Notes under the pieces: model-generated
What the model was told of the DNA's origin: nothing
Databases searched by the model: none
The model's input: the letters and a program-made list of their open reading frames with translations, nothing else
NCBI GenBank assembly: GCA_021234155.1
Contig: JAJEKV010000002.1
Span: forward strand, 25,288,617 to 25,352,616
Reading direction: 5' to 3'
Source: Isoetes taiwanensis
Taxonomy: Eukaryota > Streptophyta > Lycopodiopsida > Isoetales > Isoetaceae
Length of the DNA stretch: 64,000 bases
Shown: positions 24,724 through 39,467 of the stretch, piece after piece
How the letters are laid out: each line of letters starts with the position of its first letter
Position numbering within the stretch: position 1 is the first letter of the stretch
Made by a program: the position numbers and the translations under genes

Positions 24724-27077
24724 ATGGCAGCTATGGGAGGCAGCAATCCTATGTTATTCTCCCGAACATCTCATCCCAGCTGTTTTTTTGTTTTGAAATC
24801 TCAAATTTGCTACACATGGACAAACGCAGGGCGAGGCACAGCTTCGAAATGGCTACGCAGTAAGTTACATTATGGAGAATCTTCTGCGTTGAGTTTAATA
24901 AATAAAAGCCAGAAAATGGATTTGGTCGAGTTGAGATTGGATCGGTGCAAAAGGCATACTAGAGTTAAAAAACGGAGGTGGGCTGGATGTACAGTTGCTC
25001 TTGTGGAGGATTTAGTGACAAGCAAGGATACTGGTACGTGTTTTGGGTAGTCTTCATCTCGAAACGAAAATAAATCTTTCTCCGTATTCCCTATTTTGCC
25101 AATTCTCATATATTTAAAACTATCCATGTGCAAATAGAGAATATATGGTGATGTTTTTTTATGACAATGGGACATTGGCCTCTTTACTCCAGCAGGTAGC
25201 GATTCCCCTGTTAGAAAATCTGCATTGTCCATACATGACACTGAGAATCTGAAGACAATATTGAGTTTAAGGAATAAAATGTAGGAGCTTGTTACTCAGG
25301 TACCCAGCATCACAAATATTACCCATGGCATACGGTTAATACACGCATTGCATAGGTGCTCCTATCTTTTGATCCTCATTGTGTTGTGGATCTCAAAGTC
25401 TTATTTTACGCTGCATTACATATTCAACCTTTGGTTTTGAATACATACTTTGGTTGAACTCTTAGTTTTGATGTTCCAAGGGCATGCATGAGAATAGCCT
25501 ATTCCTTTAGCTAAATAATTTAGAAAGATTATTTCTTAAGTTAGTTTCATTAATCCCTGATAACCCTTGTTGTTTTCACTGATCTTCAAATACCTTTTGC
25601 AAAGGAAGGATAATTGTACTGGTAATTGGAAGTGGTGGTAGAGAGCATGCTCTTTGTTATGCCCTGCAACGATCACCTTCTTGCGATGGGGTCTTTTGTG
25701 CACCTGGAAATGCAGGGATCATGGTCTCTGGCAATGCTACATGTATTGCTGACTTGAATATCAAGGATAGCTCTGCAATAGCGACGATTCGTAAAGAATG
25801 GGAAGTTGGGCTTGTGGTTGTTGGTCCCAAGTTCCTCTTGTTGCAGGAATTGTCGATGATCTTGTTGCGTAAGGTATTAGGCTTTTGGTCCATCTGCGGT
25901 GCTTTGCCGCTTTAGAGGGCTCAAAGTCTTTCATGAAGAGCTTGTCAGCGACAAATATGACATTCCAACAGCCAAGGTTTTATCTCGTCAACTCACTGTT
26001 GGTCTTAAATAACAACTCCATATGCTATTAACTTTAGGTGTGTTTTTTCAAGATGCCACTTTCGATAATGCAATGGATGCAAAAGCATACATAAAGGAAC
26101 AAGGAACACCCATTGTCATCAAGGCATGGTTTGGCAGCAGAAAGGGTGTTGTTATTGCAAATTCTGTGGATGAAGCTTTTGATGTCTTGTAGACTCGATG
26201 CTCGATTCGTTGACGAGAGAATTTGGATCAGCAGTGGGGTCAATTGTCATTGAAGAGTTTCTTGAAGGAGAAGAAGCATCCTTTTTGCCATCGTAGATGG
26301 GGAGAATGCCATTCCTTTGGCTTCACTCAAGATCATAAACGTGTTGGGGATGGCGATATTGGTCCGAATACGGGAGGAATGGGGAGCTTATTCTCCAGCT
26401 CCCATTGTAACCCCCAAATGGAGTCATTAGTGATGCGCTATTATCACTCCTACCGTGAAGGGTATGGCCCGAAGGAGGGGTGCAAATTTGTAGGTGTTTT
26501 GTATGCAGTTTGATGATTGATACAAAGAGTGGATTGCCTAAACTGTTGGAATACAATGTTCGCTTTTGAGATCCCCGAATGCCGTGTCCAATGCGCTTAG
26601 AATTGTTTATCTCAGTGTGTTCTATGTTGACATTTCACTTAAAGTTTTGTTAGTTTTATGGTCCGTGTTGATGATGCGCTTACAATCGGATTTGGGAAGA
26701 TTATTGTTGGTTGCCTGTAAGGGGCAGCTTTGGTGGTTCAAAGTAGAATGGGCTAGGGAAGTGGCTCTAGTTGTTGTAATGGCTAGTAAAGGATACCCTT
26801 GAAGTTACAAATCAGGTTCTATAATTAAGAACCTTGAAGAAGCGTGGTTACAGTTCCGCAAAGGAAGGTGTTCCATGTCGCGCCAAAGATTTGATTCACA
26901 TGGAAATCTTATTGCGGTAGGGGAAAGGTGCTTGGGGTGACAAAGATTAGAAGAAAACGTTTCCAGAAGCTCGAGTCGAGCCTACCAAGCACTTGAACAT
27001 ATTATGTGGCGGAAGGCTTTTATAGACATGATATAGGATGGAGGGCTATTGGGCCGAGGTGAACATCATAAACCGTG
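24724..27077 (+). CDS. Phosphoribosylamine-glycine ligase (GARS), copy 1, frame-broken in this assembly
   Basis: GARS makes glycinamide ribonucleotide from phosphoribosylamine, glycine and ATP, the second step of purine synthesis. In plants it is plastid-targeted, and the first exon (24,724-25,033) has a Ser/Lys/Arg-rich leader. Exon 2 is 25,196-25,280 and exon 3 starts at 25,609; both junctions keep phase. Family signatures are [62 protein letters not shown] and TKSGLPKLLEYN, with a last exon giving [10 protein letters not shown]. From about 25.8 kb the frame is lost repeatedly, and copy 2 breaks at different places. Sequencing error is therefore more likely than decay, because most defects are not shared. 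Confidence 0.85.
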
Positions 27078-27680
27078 GAGGTGTCACCTGTGCATTCTTA
27101 TGTAAAATGATCTAGGAGCCCTAGTCGACATCCGGAATAAGAGAAATGCGGTTGAAGTTAGCTTGACTTTGTTTACTTTCGCTCAATAGAAACCAAATAG
27201 GTAAAGAGAAATGTCTAGGAGGAACAACCCGGATGGTACAGCTTTGCACATGGACAAATCCTAGTTGCATTACTTCCTCGCTTGCCATTGTTCGCAATTT
27301 GCCTCATCATGGTTTGATATGATGTGTTGCTAATATAATTCTTTCCGGCAAAGAATCAGATAATAGATGCCAATGTCAATATTACAAATTGCAGGTCTCT
27401 ATGCCGCTGTAAACTTATCTTGCCATTTTAGCTTGGAGATTTGGTGCCCGCTTATATAACCTTACCCGTGTAAAAGTGAACTTGGAAGAAATAAAGAACC
27501 TTATCCAATGGAGTGGCATCCATGGTGCCCTCGCCAAGACTCCTGGTTCATCCATCAATAACTAATAGATGAACCAGGCCTCGATTCAAGACTAGGTTCA
27601 TCCATCAATAACTAATAGATGAACCAACTAATAAAATGTACCACAGTTCGGTTGGGAAGGAATCCGCTTCATCAAATCGC
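27078..27680. other. 3' intergenic stretch between GARS and AKR, copy 1, with a hairpin pair
   Basis: Two near-identical blocks (27,544-27,574 and 27,595-27,625) each have ggttcatc and gatgaacc as 8-bp inverted arms around a 15-nt loop. The stretch lies beyond the GARS stop and before the minisatellite. No other feature is seen. Confidence 0.6.
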
Positions 27681-28690
27681 TTCATAAATCGATGCGTGAT
27701 AATTGCATGCCCGAGAAAACTTTTACAAATCTCTTGTTCACTTTAAATGAAATTATCTCTACTACGCTTGGAAAAAAGTGTTAAAACATTTAGTACTTTC
27801 GCCAGCATCAACATTGGCTTCCCGCTATACTTTTGCTCCAAGACCTCATCCATGATATACAAATTGCCATAGAAGGAAAAAAATCATTTCATAAATCAGA
27901 TGGGAGTATTAATTGCATTTCTGGGAATGCTTTTACAAATCTCTTCTTGTGCACTTTAAACGAAATTATCTCTACTACATTGGATAAAAAAAGTGTTGAA
28001 ACATTCAGCACTTTTAGTTGCAATCGACAATGGCTTCTCTCGCTGTGCGCTTGCTCCAAGACCTCATCCATGATATACAAATTGCCATAGATGGAACAAA
28101 TCATTTCATAAATCGATGGAGGGAGTATTGATTGAATGCCTGAAACTTTTACAAATTTCTTGTTAACTTTAAACAAAATTATCTCTACCACATTGGATAA
28201 AAGTATTTAAGATTCAGCGCTTTCAGTTTAAATCAACAATGGCTTCTAGCTATACTCTTCCTCCAAGACCTCATCCATGAAATACAAATTGCCATAGAAG
28301 AAACAATCATTTCATAAATCGATGAGTATTAATTGCATGCCTCGGAATACTTTTAATCTTTTTGTTCAATTTAAACGAAATTATCTCTATTACATTGATA
28401 AAAGTGTTTAACATTCACTACTTTCAGTTGTAATCAACAATGCTTCTCCATATACTCTTTACTCCAAGACCTCATCCATGAAATACAAATTGCCGGGCCA
28501 TTCTTACATAAGTCGACAAATAATTGCATGCCCGGGAATACTTTAATCCTTTGTTCACTTGAAACGAAATTATCTCTATTACATTGATAAAAGTGTTACA
28601 TTCAGCACTTTCCAATCAACAATGGCTTTTCTCGCTATACTCTTCCTCCAAGACGCCATCCATGAAATACAAATTGCCATAAAAGGAACA
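27681..28690. repeat. Minisatellite, five units of about 210 bp, copy 1 (error-rich)
   Basis: Units share ttcataaatc, gaaattatctctacta and caagacctcatccatgatat. Many small differences from the cleaner array at 58,591-59,605 sit at CAG/CTG. The array abuts the 3' end of the aldo/keto reductase gene. Confidence 0.85.
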
Positions 28691-28723
28691 TGTTTACCAA
28701 GAATGAACATTGGTGGTATTATT

Positions 28724-30988
28724 TCAACGAGGAAGAGAGGGATAGCAATAACGCCGAGATTTTCTTCAACATGTGCAACATTACGCATGCTTTGCTAAGG
28801 CTTTCACAATGTTACGGTACGCATAAATTGCAAAGCCTTTGTGCATCCAGAAGGTGCTGGCGCCTTGACACTATGCGGCAGGCCCTTGCAAAGCTTTGGC
28901 TCAAAACAAAGATAAATAATAATTTCACATCGTGGATTGCACAAAGCAACTAAATAATCTGAAAATAATCAAGGCCTTGATCAGAAAAGGGTATGAAGTA
29001 TAGTCCAACATCATAGAATGCGTAAAAACAACCAACCATAAAGTCATACCCAAGATTAAAGATGCTGATGCTACCACCGATCCTGCAAGCTCCTTTGCAA
29101 AATCTAGCAAAGGTCATAGGCCTATTCTTTTCACAACCTCGTTGGCTTCACGTAAACCTCTTTGCAGTTTAAAATTGAAAGGAAGTTGTATAACCCTTTG
29201 AAATGGTGGTTCCCCTCCTACAAGCACACAAAGCAATTTAAAACATGCTCAAATATACCCAAATAAAAAGTCATCACATAACATCATCTTACTTTACCTC
29301 CGCTTTCCGAAAGGTACCTTTTGTACAAGTCTTTTCTAGGGAAAGATGCCCTTTAGATTGAGGTGGCACGCTGAAACCATTCCATGTGGTTGTACCATAT
29401 GTGCACGATCTTTATCTCTCCACAAGCTCCCCCGGTGCCCCAAAGGTATTCTGTATCCTCTTATAGAACTCCATCATTTGATAATTTCCATTGTTGTGTT
29501 TCGATTGTGCACATAGAAAATGTCAATTGTTCCACCAAGGTTCTTCCTACTCTTTTCAAGTCTGCATAATTTAAATAACTTGTATAAAAAAGTTGGCACT
29601 CCGAGTTGATCGCTAAACTATCGACTCAATACATTAGCAAGCAAATCTTTTCCTCCGACTGGCCCAAGAAGTGAAATCTAAAAATATATATATCATACAT
29701 ATACCATGTTCAATGAACCTCCCCAATTTCCTGTGATTAACTAGACTAGAATAACATCCTTCAAAAATAATAGTCATCTACATAAGATTTACGTGAAGGT
29801 GTTTTTGTAAGATGAGGTGAATGACCGAGAAAGCACAAAGAAATATTCATTTATGCAGTTATACAAGTCCTAGTACAAAATATAAAATTTTAATTAGTCA
29901 AACTAGCAGCTTTTGTAAAATTCAAGATGAATGAAGGCATGGGGCTTATTACAAATGTGGTCAAGTGTCAAGATACCATTTCATAGTTTGTGAATGCTAG
30001 AATGGACACATACCCCATCTTGATATAGGTTGAGACATAAATGACAAATCAAAGAACAAAATCAGCCCATGAGAATATTCCAGCTTGATATAATTTTCTT
30101 CGATCCAACTCCAGGATTTGTTGGGCTTCTAAGGCCAAAGGACAAGTAATTCTCCTTTTGGTACAAAACCAATTTATTTGATTTCTTACAATACCATGGG
30201 AAATGCTGACTAGTAATTGTGATCTAATCTATGGCAATTTCTCTTATCAGCATATTAAGGTAGTTTATTGCTCTATAAAAACACCCGTGGTCAAACCTAG
30301 AAACACAAAAGAAATTCAGGCCTGCTTTAAAGAGGAACTCACGAAGTCAAGAACGCTTTATACCAAGAGATAAAGCTTTCTTTATAGCACATTGATATCA
30401 GATGTCGCCTTCATCAGCCAGTCCTAGGTAAGTTCCTAAACCCAAAGAAGATACCATCAAGTTTCCCACATTTCCAATCCATCTTCATTTCCTCAAGTGC
30501 CCAGGAGCCGAGAAGCACGAAAAACAAAAACGAAAAAATAAGATACGTATAAAAGGAATTGAAGAATAATTTAGCACTAATAATGAACTTTTCACAAGGA
30601 TGCAAATCCATGCCGAAAGCATCTCACGTAATAATGCCTTGAAACGCTAAGCTAATATCCGTGGTTACAAAGGAGAGGGACTTTTAATTTACTTCAAGAA
30701 AACCTACAATATCCTGACATCATGAGAGGCCCCACAATTTGAAAAGGCAATCAGATCATTGCATAGCATAAATGAGTTTTTACAACATTGATGCTTTAAT
30801 TCAATCTTTTAGCCCGCTTTGGGGAATAGTAAAACAAAGGACAAGATTATAGATGAAACTGGCAAAATGAATTGCCAAGATAACAAGTTTACTCAAAGAA
30901 TCGCTGCAAAAGTTTGGGAATAGGAAAGAGTGCTCCTCTCATCGGGCGCGCCGAACGAGGTCCATTTTTAGTCTTAGCATCCGGCCAT
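28724..30988 (-). CDS. Aldo/keto reductase, copy 1, frame-broken in this assembly
   Basis: Same six-exon gene as 59,641-61,878, with the start ATG at 30,988 and the stop at 28,726-28,724. Most exons have small indels at CAG/CTG or C runs; for example, the segment before the stop reads HVEENLGVIAI instead of HVEENADVIAI. Such damage is absent from the right-hand copy. I treat this as an under-polished duplicate, not a proven pseudogene. Confidence 0.75.
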
Positions 30989-32245
30989 CTCGACAAGAAT
31001 CAGCCCTTTCTTTCCTTCAATTTTTTAGCTAAAATGTCAATGTGAGCTAAGTGTCACTTATTTCATAGCCAAGTGTGAAATTTCAGTTATGTATTGAGAG
31101 TTGATTGTTAAATCTCGTTTTGAAACACCCCAAAACCAAAGTGAGGGGGGTCCCTTTCAAACGGAAAAAGGGCTTAATTTATGGCATTCCCAACAAAACT
31201 AAGTTGGGTCGGCCGACAGGCATCTCTTCGCATTGATTAGGCAGCTCATGGAGTCGACAGTTAGTTCGTGGATTCGTTTGCTATAGCTTGTAGCTTGATT
31301 CGTAGCTAAGGGATCATTTCCGCGAAATGATTTTTCCTTTGTTCTTCGCCCTCTGCTCTCTCGTTTCTGCAAATCATTTATTTTCTCTTCATGGGCTGGA
31401 TTCTTGGAAGATGAAGTATTTACAAGAGGCCAAGGAGGTCGAGATAGTCGATTTTCTGCTTGAAATGTTGCATTTTCTGCAAAGTGTTGTCGGACCTTTA
31501 AAGCTTAAGGTCGAAGCTTAACAGTTTTGTTGCTTAAGGTTTCTAGTGTGTGTCTATTGCTTACCTCGCCAAGTTTGTTGGAGCCATTCCGCTTTGAAAC
31601 GATGCCACATGGCACGCTCGTTAAAGTTTCCATAAAAATCGAGACCCAACTTCCGGCTTTGTATACAAGAATGTCATTTTAGGTGACATTCATGGAAACC
31701 ATGTTGGCACATGAGAATGTCATCTTTAAGTGATATTTTTGTTTTTATCGAGGGAGGGTGCCCATAAAGTTCCCAATTAAGTTTAAAACTTTTATTATGA
31801 TGTGTTTTTTTTTTCTTTTTGAATCTCTTATTTTGAAATAACATTATGAAATTTCAAAGTTTAGCCTTCAATTGATACTAAGCACGCAGTCGCTTTGACA
31901 TATTGGAAGGTTGCTATAAAAGAATTCTGGGGCTTGGCTTATCAATAGACCATGCATTTAGCTCAATTTTTAATAGTTCTTAAGGTGGGCTATTAAAGGG
32001 CAAAAGTGATCTATCAAAGGGTAAAAGTGGGCTATTAATGGGCAAAAATGGGCCAAAAGCGGTGGATGAAAGGAGGGCATCCTCCCCTACATTAAGAATG
32101 TTGAGTAACCGAGAATGTTGGGTAATGTCTAGATGCAAAATCTACCAAACATTCTTTAAAAGAATCAACGCTTACGCATCAACAAACCATTATAGGAGGG
32201 AAGAATGTAAAGTGGAGTAAGCGTCTCACAATCTAGCTTTGGCCT
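30989..32245. other. Region upstream of aldo/keto reductase copy 1
   Basis: Likely promoter and 5' flank of the reductase. An imperfect short tandem repeat built on gggctattaa and gggcaaaa units lies at about 31,985-32,052. The open frame at 31,327-31,521 (+) has no family signal. Confidence 0.4.
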
Positions 32246-32624
32246 TAAGAAATTCATATGCCTCAGACATGGTCTAGTGCAGGGGATTTTAAACCGCCAC
32301 AATCACTGGTGTCACAAAATTCAAGTATGGCCAATATCGATCTAATAATGGGGACCTAAAATTCAGTGTCCCAAGCTCAGTGGCTCAACTATGACCAATC
32401 AATCCCGCGGATAGAGACCTTTAAGCCTGCCATATATACAATCTATCATATGGTAGAGACCTTAAACTTGATATAACCACATGCAAAGCCATTTCTAGCA
32501 TATGGTATTGCTGTTAGGTAGTGGATTGGTTTATGTAGAATGATGTAGATATTGTACTCATGATGTGATGGTATAATAAATTGGCGCCCTTCAAAGAAAA
32601 AAAAAACAAATAAGAAGTCTCATA
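32246..32624 (+). mobile_element. tRNA-like SINE (second family), copy 1
   Basis: Same element as 63,176-63,523, with an A-box-like catggtctagtg near its left end and an A-rich tail at about 32,599-32,606. Flanking repeats are taagaaattcatat (32,246-32,259) and taagaagtctcatat (from 32,611). Confidence 0.6.
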
Positions 32625-35600
32625 TTTATCTTATTGTTCTTAATACTCATTAACATGAGAAAGTTCTTATATTATCTATCATTATTCTGTTTTTGTGAAC
32701 ATTGTTTTTCTCTCTCAATAAAAGCAAGCTTAAATACAATGCTTGATTGCTAGTAAATATGTACAATCATGTTTCCTATATGTTTGATGAATATGGTTGC
32801 ATCCTTTATATCCCTTTAAAACTTAGTTGTATGAAAATGACTTGAACTAGATCTACGCCCGTATATTTATTCCTCATATTCTAATCTAATTCGTGAATTG
32901 TCATTTCTTCTGTGAGCGTATCTCAGGCTTGCATTTTAATGATATATCATTGACTTGAAGATGCGGCTTGACATAAGTTATGGCATGTTGCTACTGATAC
33001 ATTAAACAATTGTTTTGAGGGCAATGAAATAAAAATAATTTCTATTACTTCTTCAAAAAAAGAATTATATTGCACTTCCATCTTTAGAATCACAATTGAT
33101 GAACACAATTTTTTAATTTGATCCAAAGAAACATATACCACCAACATTCTTGGATCGGATTCTTGCTAGTAACTTCGTATATCCAAATTCAACAAATCAT
33201 CATCAAGAATACCATCGAAAATGATTAACATTCTATGTGTCAACTTCTCCATATGAACTAGAAATCAAGGAGTTCAACTACTTGGTAATCAAGGGTGCTC
33301 AAGAAATACTACTAGAATAGTGTTAAGAATTGGAGAAAGTGGATGAAGATACTAACACCACTAGCCAAATTTCTATCTTTTTTTCTCGATCTCACTTAAT
33401 AAAGCAAAAATCTTGTGTTTGAGTCACATCCTCAAGTAGCTGATTTGATAGAAAATAATATCATTGTTTATAACTAAATTTTTGTTAAAGAAAGATGAAT
33501 AGGTCAATTAAAGCTAGAAACTCAAATTACAAGATTAAACCTCTTATAGAAGTCACGCTGCCTCCAAGCACTCAAAAACGCTTGGAGTGTTTGATTTTTC
33601 CTGGTAAAAGCATGAAGGGTGTATGTAAATCATACTAAATTGAAGGGCTAATTTGGCGATTTTTGGGTGCATTTTAGGTGTACGACTAGATACTCGCTTT
33701 TGGCTCATTTTGTGGCAAATCTGCAATGATTGCAACAACATCCCATGACAACTTCCCGAATTCTTAGTGAATCAATAGAACCTCGCTTTAAAATGGATGT
33801 CCCTCTAACTCAAATCTCCCCTCCCTTTCCCCCCCTCCCCCAAACATCCCGGGAGGGCGGAACTCCACTAAAGTGGTGTGGTTAAAAATCACGTGTATTT
33901 TGACATTGGATCATATTATACCACAAAACAAATAAAAGCAACATGTTGGAAGGCGGTGGATTGCATTCTTGGCTATTTTACATTTTGTGAGCGGAACAAT
34001 CATGACACCAAGGATTGTTACCTCATAACAATTTAAATAAAATGAAACCTAGCACTTCCTTTGGCAAATCTTGGTAGTCGCTTAAAGTTGTATAAGAGTA
34101 AAGATATCCCTTCTCGTAAATACCATTGCACCATGTTCCCAACGCCATCCTAAATTTCACCACCATCGGTCCAAAATCACAATCTATATATGGGAGTGGC
34201 CGTAAATTATGTGTAACTCCAACTTCTCCATTAAATTGCAAAAGTCAAGGCTACATCGCTCCATTTTTGCAATTAATCATGGTTCCACTTCCTGTCATAA
34301 AAGTTCGACACCGGTGGGATCCTCATTAAAAGTTATTTCGATGATTACTTTATGGAGGCTATGTATTGCATCGATTTGGCCTTTCAATAAAATAATCCTC
34401 GTTTTTGGGAAAGGACCAAATTCAACCTTAAGGCCACTATTATATCCAAAATAAACTGAAAAAGTGAACAATGTCGGACCAGATTCAGTATCGTCGGTTG
34501 GGCAAGTAAATTGGATCCTCTTATAATAAGATATTGTATTGGTTAATTGGAAAGAACACCATCTTGTGCAATCCACCTTTATTACCCAAAATTAATTTGA
34601 GTAAATTGCCAACTTTAGATGATCAAGCTATTAACTATCTACAACAGTGAATTGCTTACATTTGCTCTTTTGCCATTTCCTATGATCAAATGAAGAGTTA
34701 ATTCACGAAAGTACATAATCAACTATGAACTTATTACAAGAACAAGCTATACTCACCGACTAGTCGTATCACCATTCAAAGAGAGTTAGCAATGGCTCGA
34801 TTAAAGCTACCTTCAAATCTAAAGACGGCTCCTTCATATGTTGATGTGGATTTAACTCATTATGGTATATGTTATGTTAACCGCCGCTTTTAACCCGATA
34901 AAGTTATAAGGCATTACGACGGTATTCTTACATTTAAAGAAAAAGACTCGACCCCCAAAAATCATATATTTTACAACAAAAAAATGGTTGGCATATGTAA
35001 TTAAGGGAACACTGTACCCCGTGGCTTCCATAGTGGTAGAGCAAATGCATAGGCAATTGAGAAGTATTAAAAGGCACAATGCTCAAGAATTAGCTTATGC
35101 TACACATCCGCATATAATGATTTCTTACTTCTACCGCTTTTACAGAGTACACAGAGTGGTTTAAAGGAAATGGAATATCATGAGTCAATTTAACGACATT
35201 TAGAGTGATACTCCAATTTTAAATCCTCAAATGGCAACCGACCTAGTTACAACTATGACTTCGCCATGTCGACAAACATACAAAGTTATACCAACATGTC
35301 TTGTTGACCATTAATGAGAAAGTGGACACCATATTAGTTATTCAACAAGACAGTAAACTCTTCAAGATACATTGCATTTGAAAATTCAGGCTTGTAATGA
35401 GCTCGACCAAAAAACTCCAAATGTCCGCACATGACCATGAAAGTCTTCAAAGTAAAAAATCCACGTCTTGGTTAATAGGCAAGAAGTTAAAAACTTCTTC
35501 CAAACAAAATTGGATACTTTGAAAACCAAAGGGAACAACAACTTCAAGTCTTCAAGAACCAACATCAAACATTGAAGGATCAATTGACACATGCACAAAC

Positions 35601-38600
35601 CTTATTGAATACCATTGGCCAATATTTTTCGTGCATGTCATGACCTTTGCCAAGATTTTACTACTTTTGAAGCCAACTATCAATATGATCCGGTAGTTTG
35701 AAAGTCTATTTGCTTATTCATGATATAGATCCTTCCGTTCCCTATATGTCTCCAACTCAATACTCCGGAATTTGGAAAACTTTGTCCTATCCAACACGCT
35801 TGCATCTAGTCACTACCGCTTGTCGTCAGATATTTTTGTGACTCACCTATTTATATGTCAAGATTGGGCGATATCACCGATTTATATCCTTACCTATTTG
35901 GCTTATTCTCAAACCGCAGGATACACCAACAAAGACACCATTAGTAAATTAAAGATGCCATTTTTCTTTCAAGTCTTAAAGACTCCTACCCTCTTGGAGA
36001 AGAATGATCAAGACTTGGCGGCGGAATTTCCACCAAAACAACAAAGACGCCAAACTCTATTTATGCAAGCTATGGAGTGTAATCGCTCAACAACCAAAGG
36101 ACCTCAAGCTTTGGGCTAAGTTTGCTTCTTTGTTCTTTTCTCATTATGACATCATGTTGACTAATGCTACGACTTCCATGACTCAAGCTAATGAAATCAA
36201 TTGGGAGACACCAACGTTAAGAAATGGGGAAGAGATTCAACATTCCTTACCATTTTTTATGCTCTAAAAGGTCAATTTTTGTCCAAATCAGCTAAAACGA
36301 CATTGATGTTTTCCCTGTATGCCTCCTTATCAACTTGCCAAGGATGATACTTTGGTGCATTTCTCTCTTACAATCTCCGGATATCGATCCAACTTTTCTA
36401 GTGCAATCGCCTTCTTGCGTAATGATCCAACTTTGATCCTCAACTTTTACTAGAAGAATGACTTGGACAGTCTATTCGCAACATGTCCCAAACTGCACTT
36501 ATCAAGGGAACCACTTGGGTTACCTGAGGATACTATTCGCAACTTAGAAAGTTTCAAAGACTTGGCTCAAAGCGAGCCCTAAAAAGTTGATTTATGAACA
36601 AGCTCAATTTTGCAAGTTTTTAGTATTTGTACTAACTTCTTCTTCAAGTTCCAGAGAAATGCTCACCAATATTGATCCAAATCGCAGTTGCCAACATACA
36701 CTCATGGATACTGCCATATTTTTGAAGATCAGTCATTTACCTTCTCGTTATATTCAAATCTTTGAAGATATGACAAACAAAGGTTCCTTATCGATGCTTC
36801 AAAAGCTTATTATGATGCTAAACTCCTCCTTGGTTGGGCGTCGGAAACAAGAATCTCGATTCCGCTACGCGAATCGATGACATTTTTAGAAGTATTAAAG
36901 CTAAGGTGAAAGATAAACAAACTAACTAGGAAAGCTAGAAGCACAACATAGATAAAGATGGAAACTCTCAAAAAGAAGGCCGATGAAAAAAGCTTGAAAC
37001 TGAATCAATATATAGGCAAAAAAAAAAAATGCAAGAAAAAGAAGAAGAAAATATTAATTGTGCTAAGTTAGAAATGCAACATGTGTTTGATGATATGTTA
37101 GATGAAAAGAGAACTTGGAAAGGGAAGCAAGGTTGATAGAAATGTCGGCGTAGATGGTAAGCTTATTTGTAAGGCAACTTTGGTAAACCATTTAAATGGC
37201 AGCCCCCTGGCTTTCAAAGGATCGCTGACTAAAGTGAAGAGTCGTATATGAAATTGCCAATAATAAATTGAATGCTTTAACCGCTAGCAGGGATTGGATC
37301 CGACAGCGTATATTTTGAACTTGAAATTCAGCCTAAGGTATCAACAAATAGGAAAGGTAATAATAGGGAAGCGCAAGAATCGCACATTATCAATAAAACA
37401 AAGGCTATTTGGTATTTGGGACGGTTTTGAGTATGAGACTCAAAAGTTGGAAAGGCATGGAAAGAAAGTAGAGAGTCAATTGATTTAACCGACCGGAACC
37501 TTCTTGTTCCGTGGGCGGTAAACCTGCTTGATATAATTCGCATGAGGATGAGGAGAAGCAACGCCAATGGTTTACATACGATCTATCAGATAACCAACTT
37601 ATTTCCCTTGATTCAGTAATATCACTTTTTTATACACAAAAAAATACATATGTGTTAGACAAGACGCACAAAAACACTATTTGATAACTTTCTTTGTCGA
37701 TCAAAATGAGAGGTTTGTTCATATCTTCATTCTATTCATTTAATATATTGAAATATCAATAATTTTTTGTGTACTTCACATTTTTGCAGGTAGCAAAGAC
37801 AAGGACAAGGTTGCTTAGTCCTTTTATCAAGTTTGATAATCTTGACTATATTGGTTGCCATGTTGCTGCTATCTCTTGTTTAAGCTATTTTCCTTGGATT
37901 TCAATTGAATTGCGTATTTTTAATCATTAATTCCTCAATTAAAATTGAAACCAATGTGCATTCTTGCAATCCACAATTCAAATATCCAATCTTTATATAT
38001 ACTAAAGGGATTTTGAGTGTTTGTCATCAATTTCTATTTTGAGCCGTCTGATTTTTTCTAAGATCGAAGGGTTGGGATGCCCTATTGGGCAGAGCGCCCA
38101 ATCAATAACCGCTTTTGGAAAGGTTTTCATCGTACATTTTGTTTTGTTTGGGAGCCATCGATTTATGACATCTTGCTTTGTAAGATTTTTTTGTCATATA
38201 TTTTCTTTGACCATTTGGGTTCCTATGGGAAGCCGAACCATTTTCACCATTCTAGAGTTGAATGGAATTATGTGGAAGACCGAGATAAAATAGGGTTGTG
38301 GTGCCATAAAAAATATGCGCCATCATCAAGCATCGTGTCTCCAGATTCTCCCAAAGAGGGAAGCCCCGCTTCTTTCTATTCTTTTCCTGAAATATGTGTT
38401 TGTGGATTCTACTGCCGAAGCCCGCTTCTTTCCATTACCGATTTTAATTAGTCCAAGGTTTAATTATCATCGATCTTTAGTGCATCGAGCTTTATACACC
38501 TGCTTTTGGCTCGGATTGCTTATTTCAAAATGTCGAAAGTCCATCCACATCTTCAAGCGGCGGCTTGTACAACAAGAAGTTCGATTCAAGATGCGATACA

Positions 38601-39264
38601 TGGCACATATATGCGACATGGCAAAGACGCCTTTAGAGAGGTCGGTATCTCGCGGTTGTTGATTTTACGAGTGCAACAAGCATTTTCGGGCTAGATTAGG
38701 ATTCAAAACCACCCCATTATGTGGGAGGGATTGCTGTGAAGGTTTTACGGCATGGGCATGGAAAATGCTACAACATTCTTGGTTTTTGTTGCCTTTACAA
38801 GATTGGCAAAGTTGTTTCAAATTCCACATCAGGGCATTTCAGATCTCCATGTTTTGATCTGCATGTCTTTCCAGCTAATTAATCATGGAATGCAAGCGAG
38901 GACACAATTCTTCAGACATTGCAAAGGTGGATGCGGGTATTTCGTGGTTTCCTTTGATGTTATATTGATGGTTTCGGTTTTATGATAGATGCTTCCTGAG
39001 CAACCTTCTACATGTAAATTAGACATTGAACATCTATGCGGATTAAATGGAGTATGGCTAGATTGAAACATCCAAACCGGCCTGATCTTTGATTCGGTCC
39101 TTCCACGAAGCCAAGTAAGGATTTGCTTATAAAAGTATAATGGGTACCTTTTTCTGAGGTACAGAAGAAGTTGTTGGATTGTTGGGCTCTGGTTAATATC
39201 GATTTATGCAGGCTGATTCATGGCATTTTTGCTTGGTAAATGATGTTTCTCTTTGCTATTTTAG

Positions 39265-39467
39265 ATGTTGACTATTTGAAACTAAAGACCTATAGCAGCG
39301 ACCTGGATGCTCACTTTGTGGAGAGATTTCTAGAAAATACTTGCAGAGATGATGCTTCATGGATTGCAAGAGTTTCAAAATATATGGCAGAAAGAATAGT
39401 GCTGAAGAACAAGGCAAAGTTGGTTGAAGGATGTTTATATCTCTCGAAGCTCAACTTGGAAAGTTAG
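39265..39467 (+). other. Candidate terminal coding exon, family unknown
   Basis: After a TTTTAG acceptor the frame reads VDYLKLKTYSSDLDAHFVER, then FLENTCRDDASWIARVSKYM and LVEGCLYLSKLNLES with a TAG stop. The composition is protein-like, and CAG/CTG trinucleotides are normal here, so this part is probably well sequenced. No family recognised. Confidence 0.35.

Noticed and set aside
34023-36880. Short open frames as retrotransposon remains
   Set aside because: No protease, reverse transcriptase or integrase motif could be seen in any frame.
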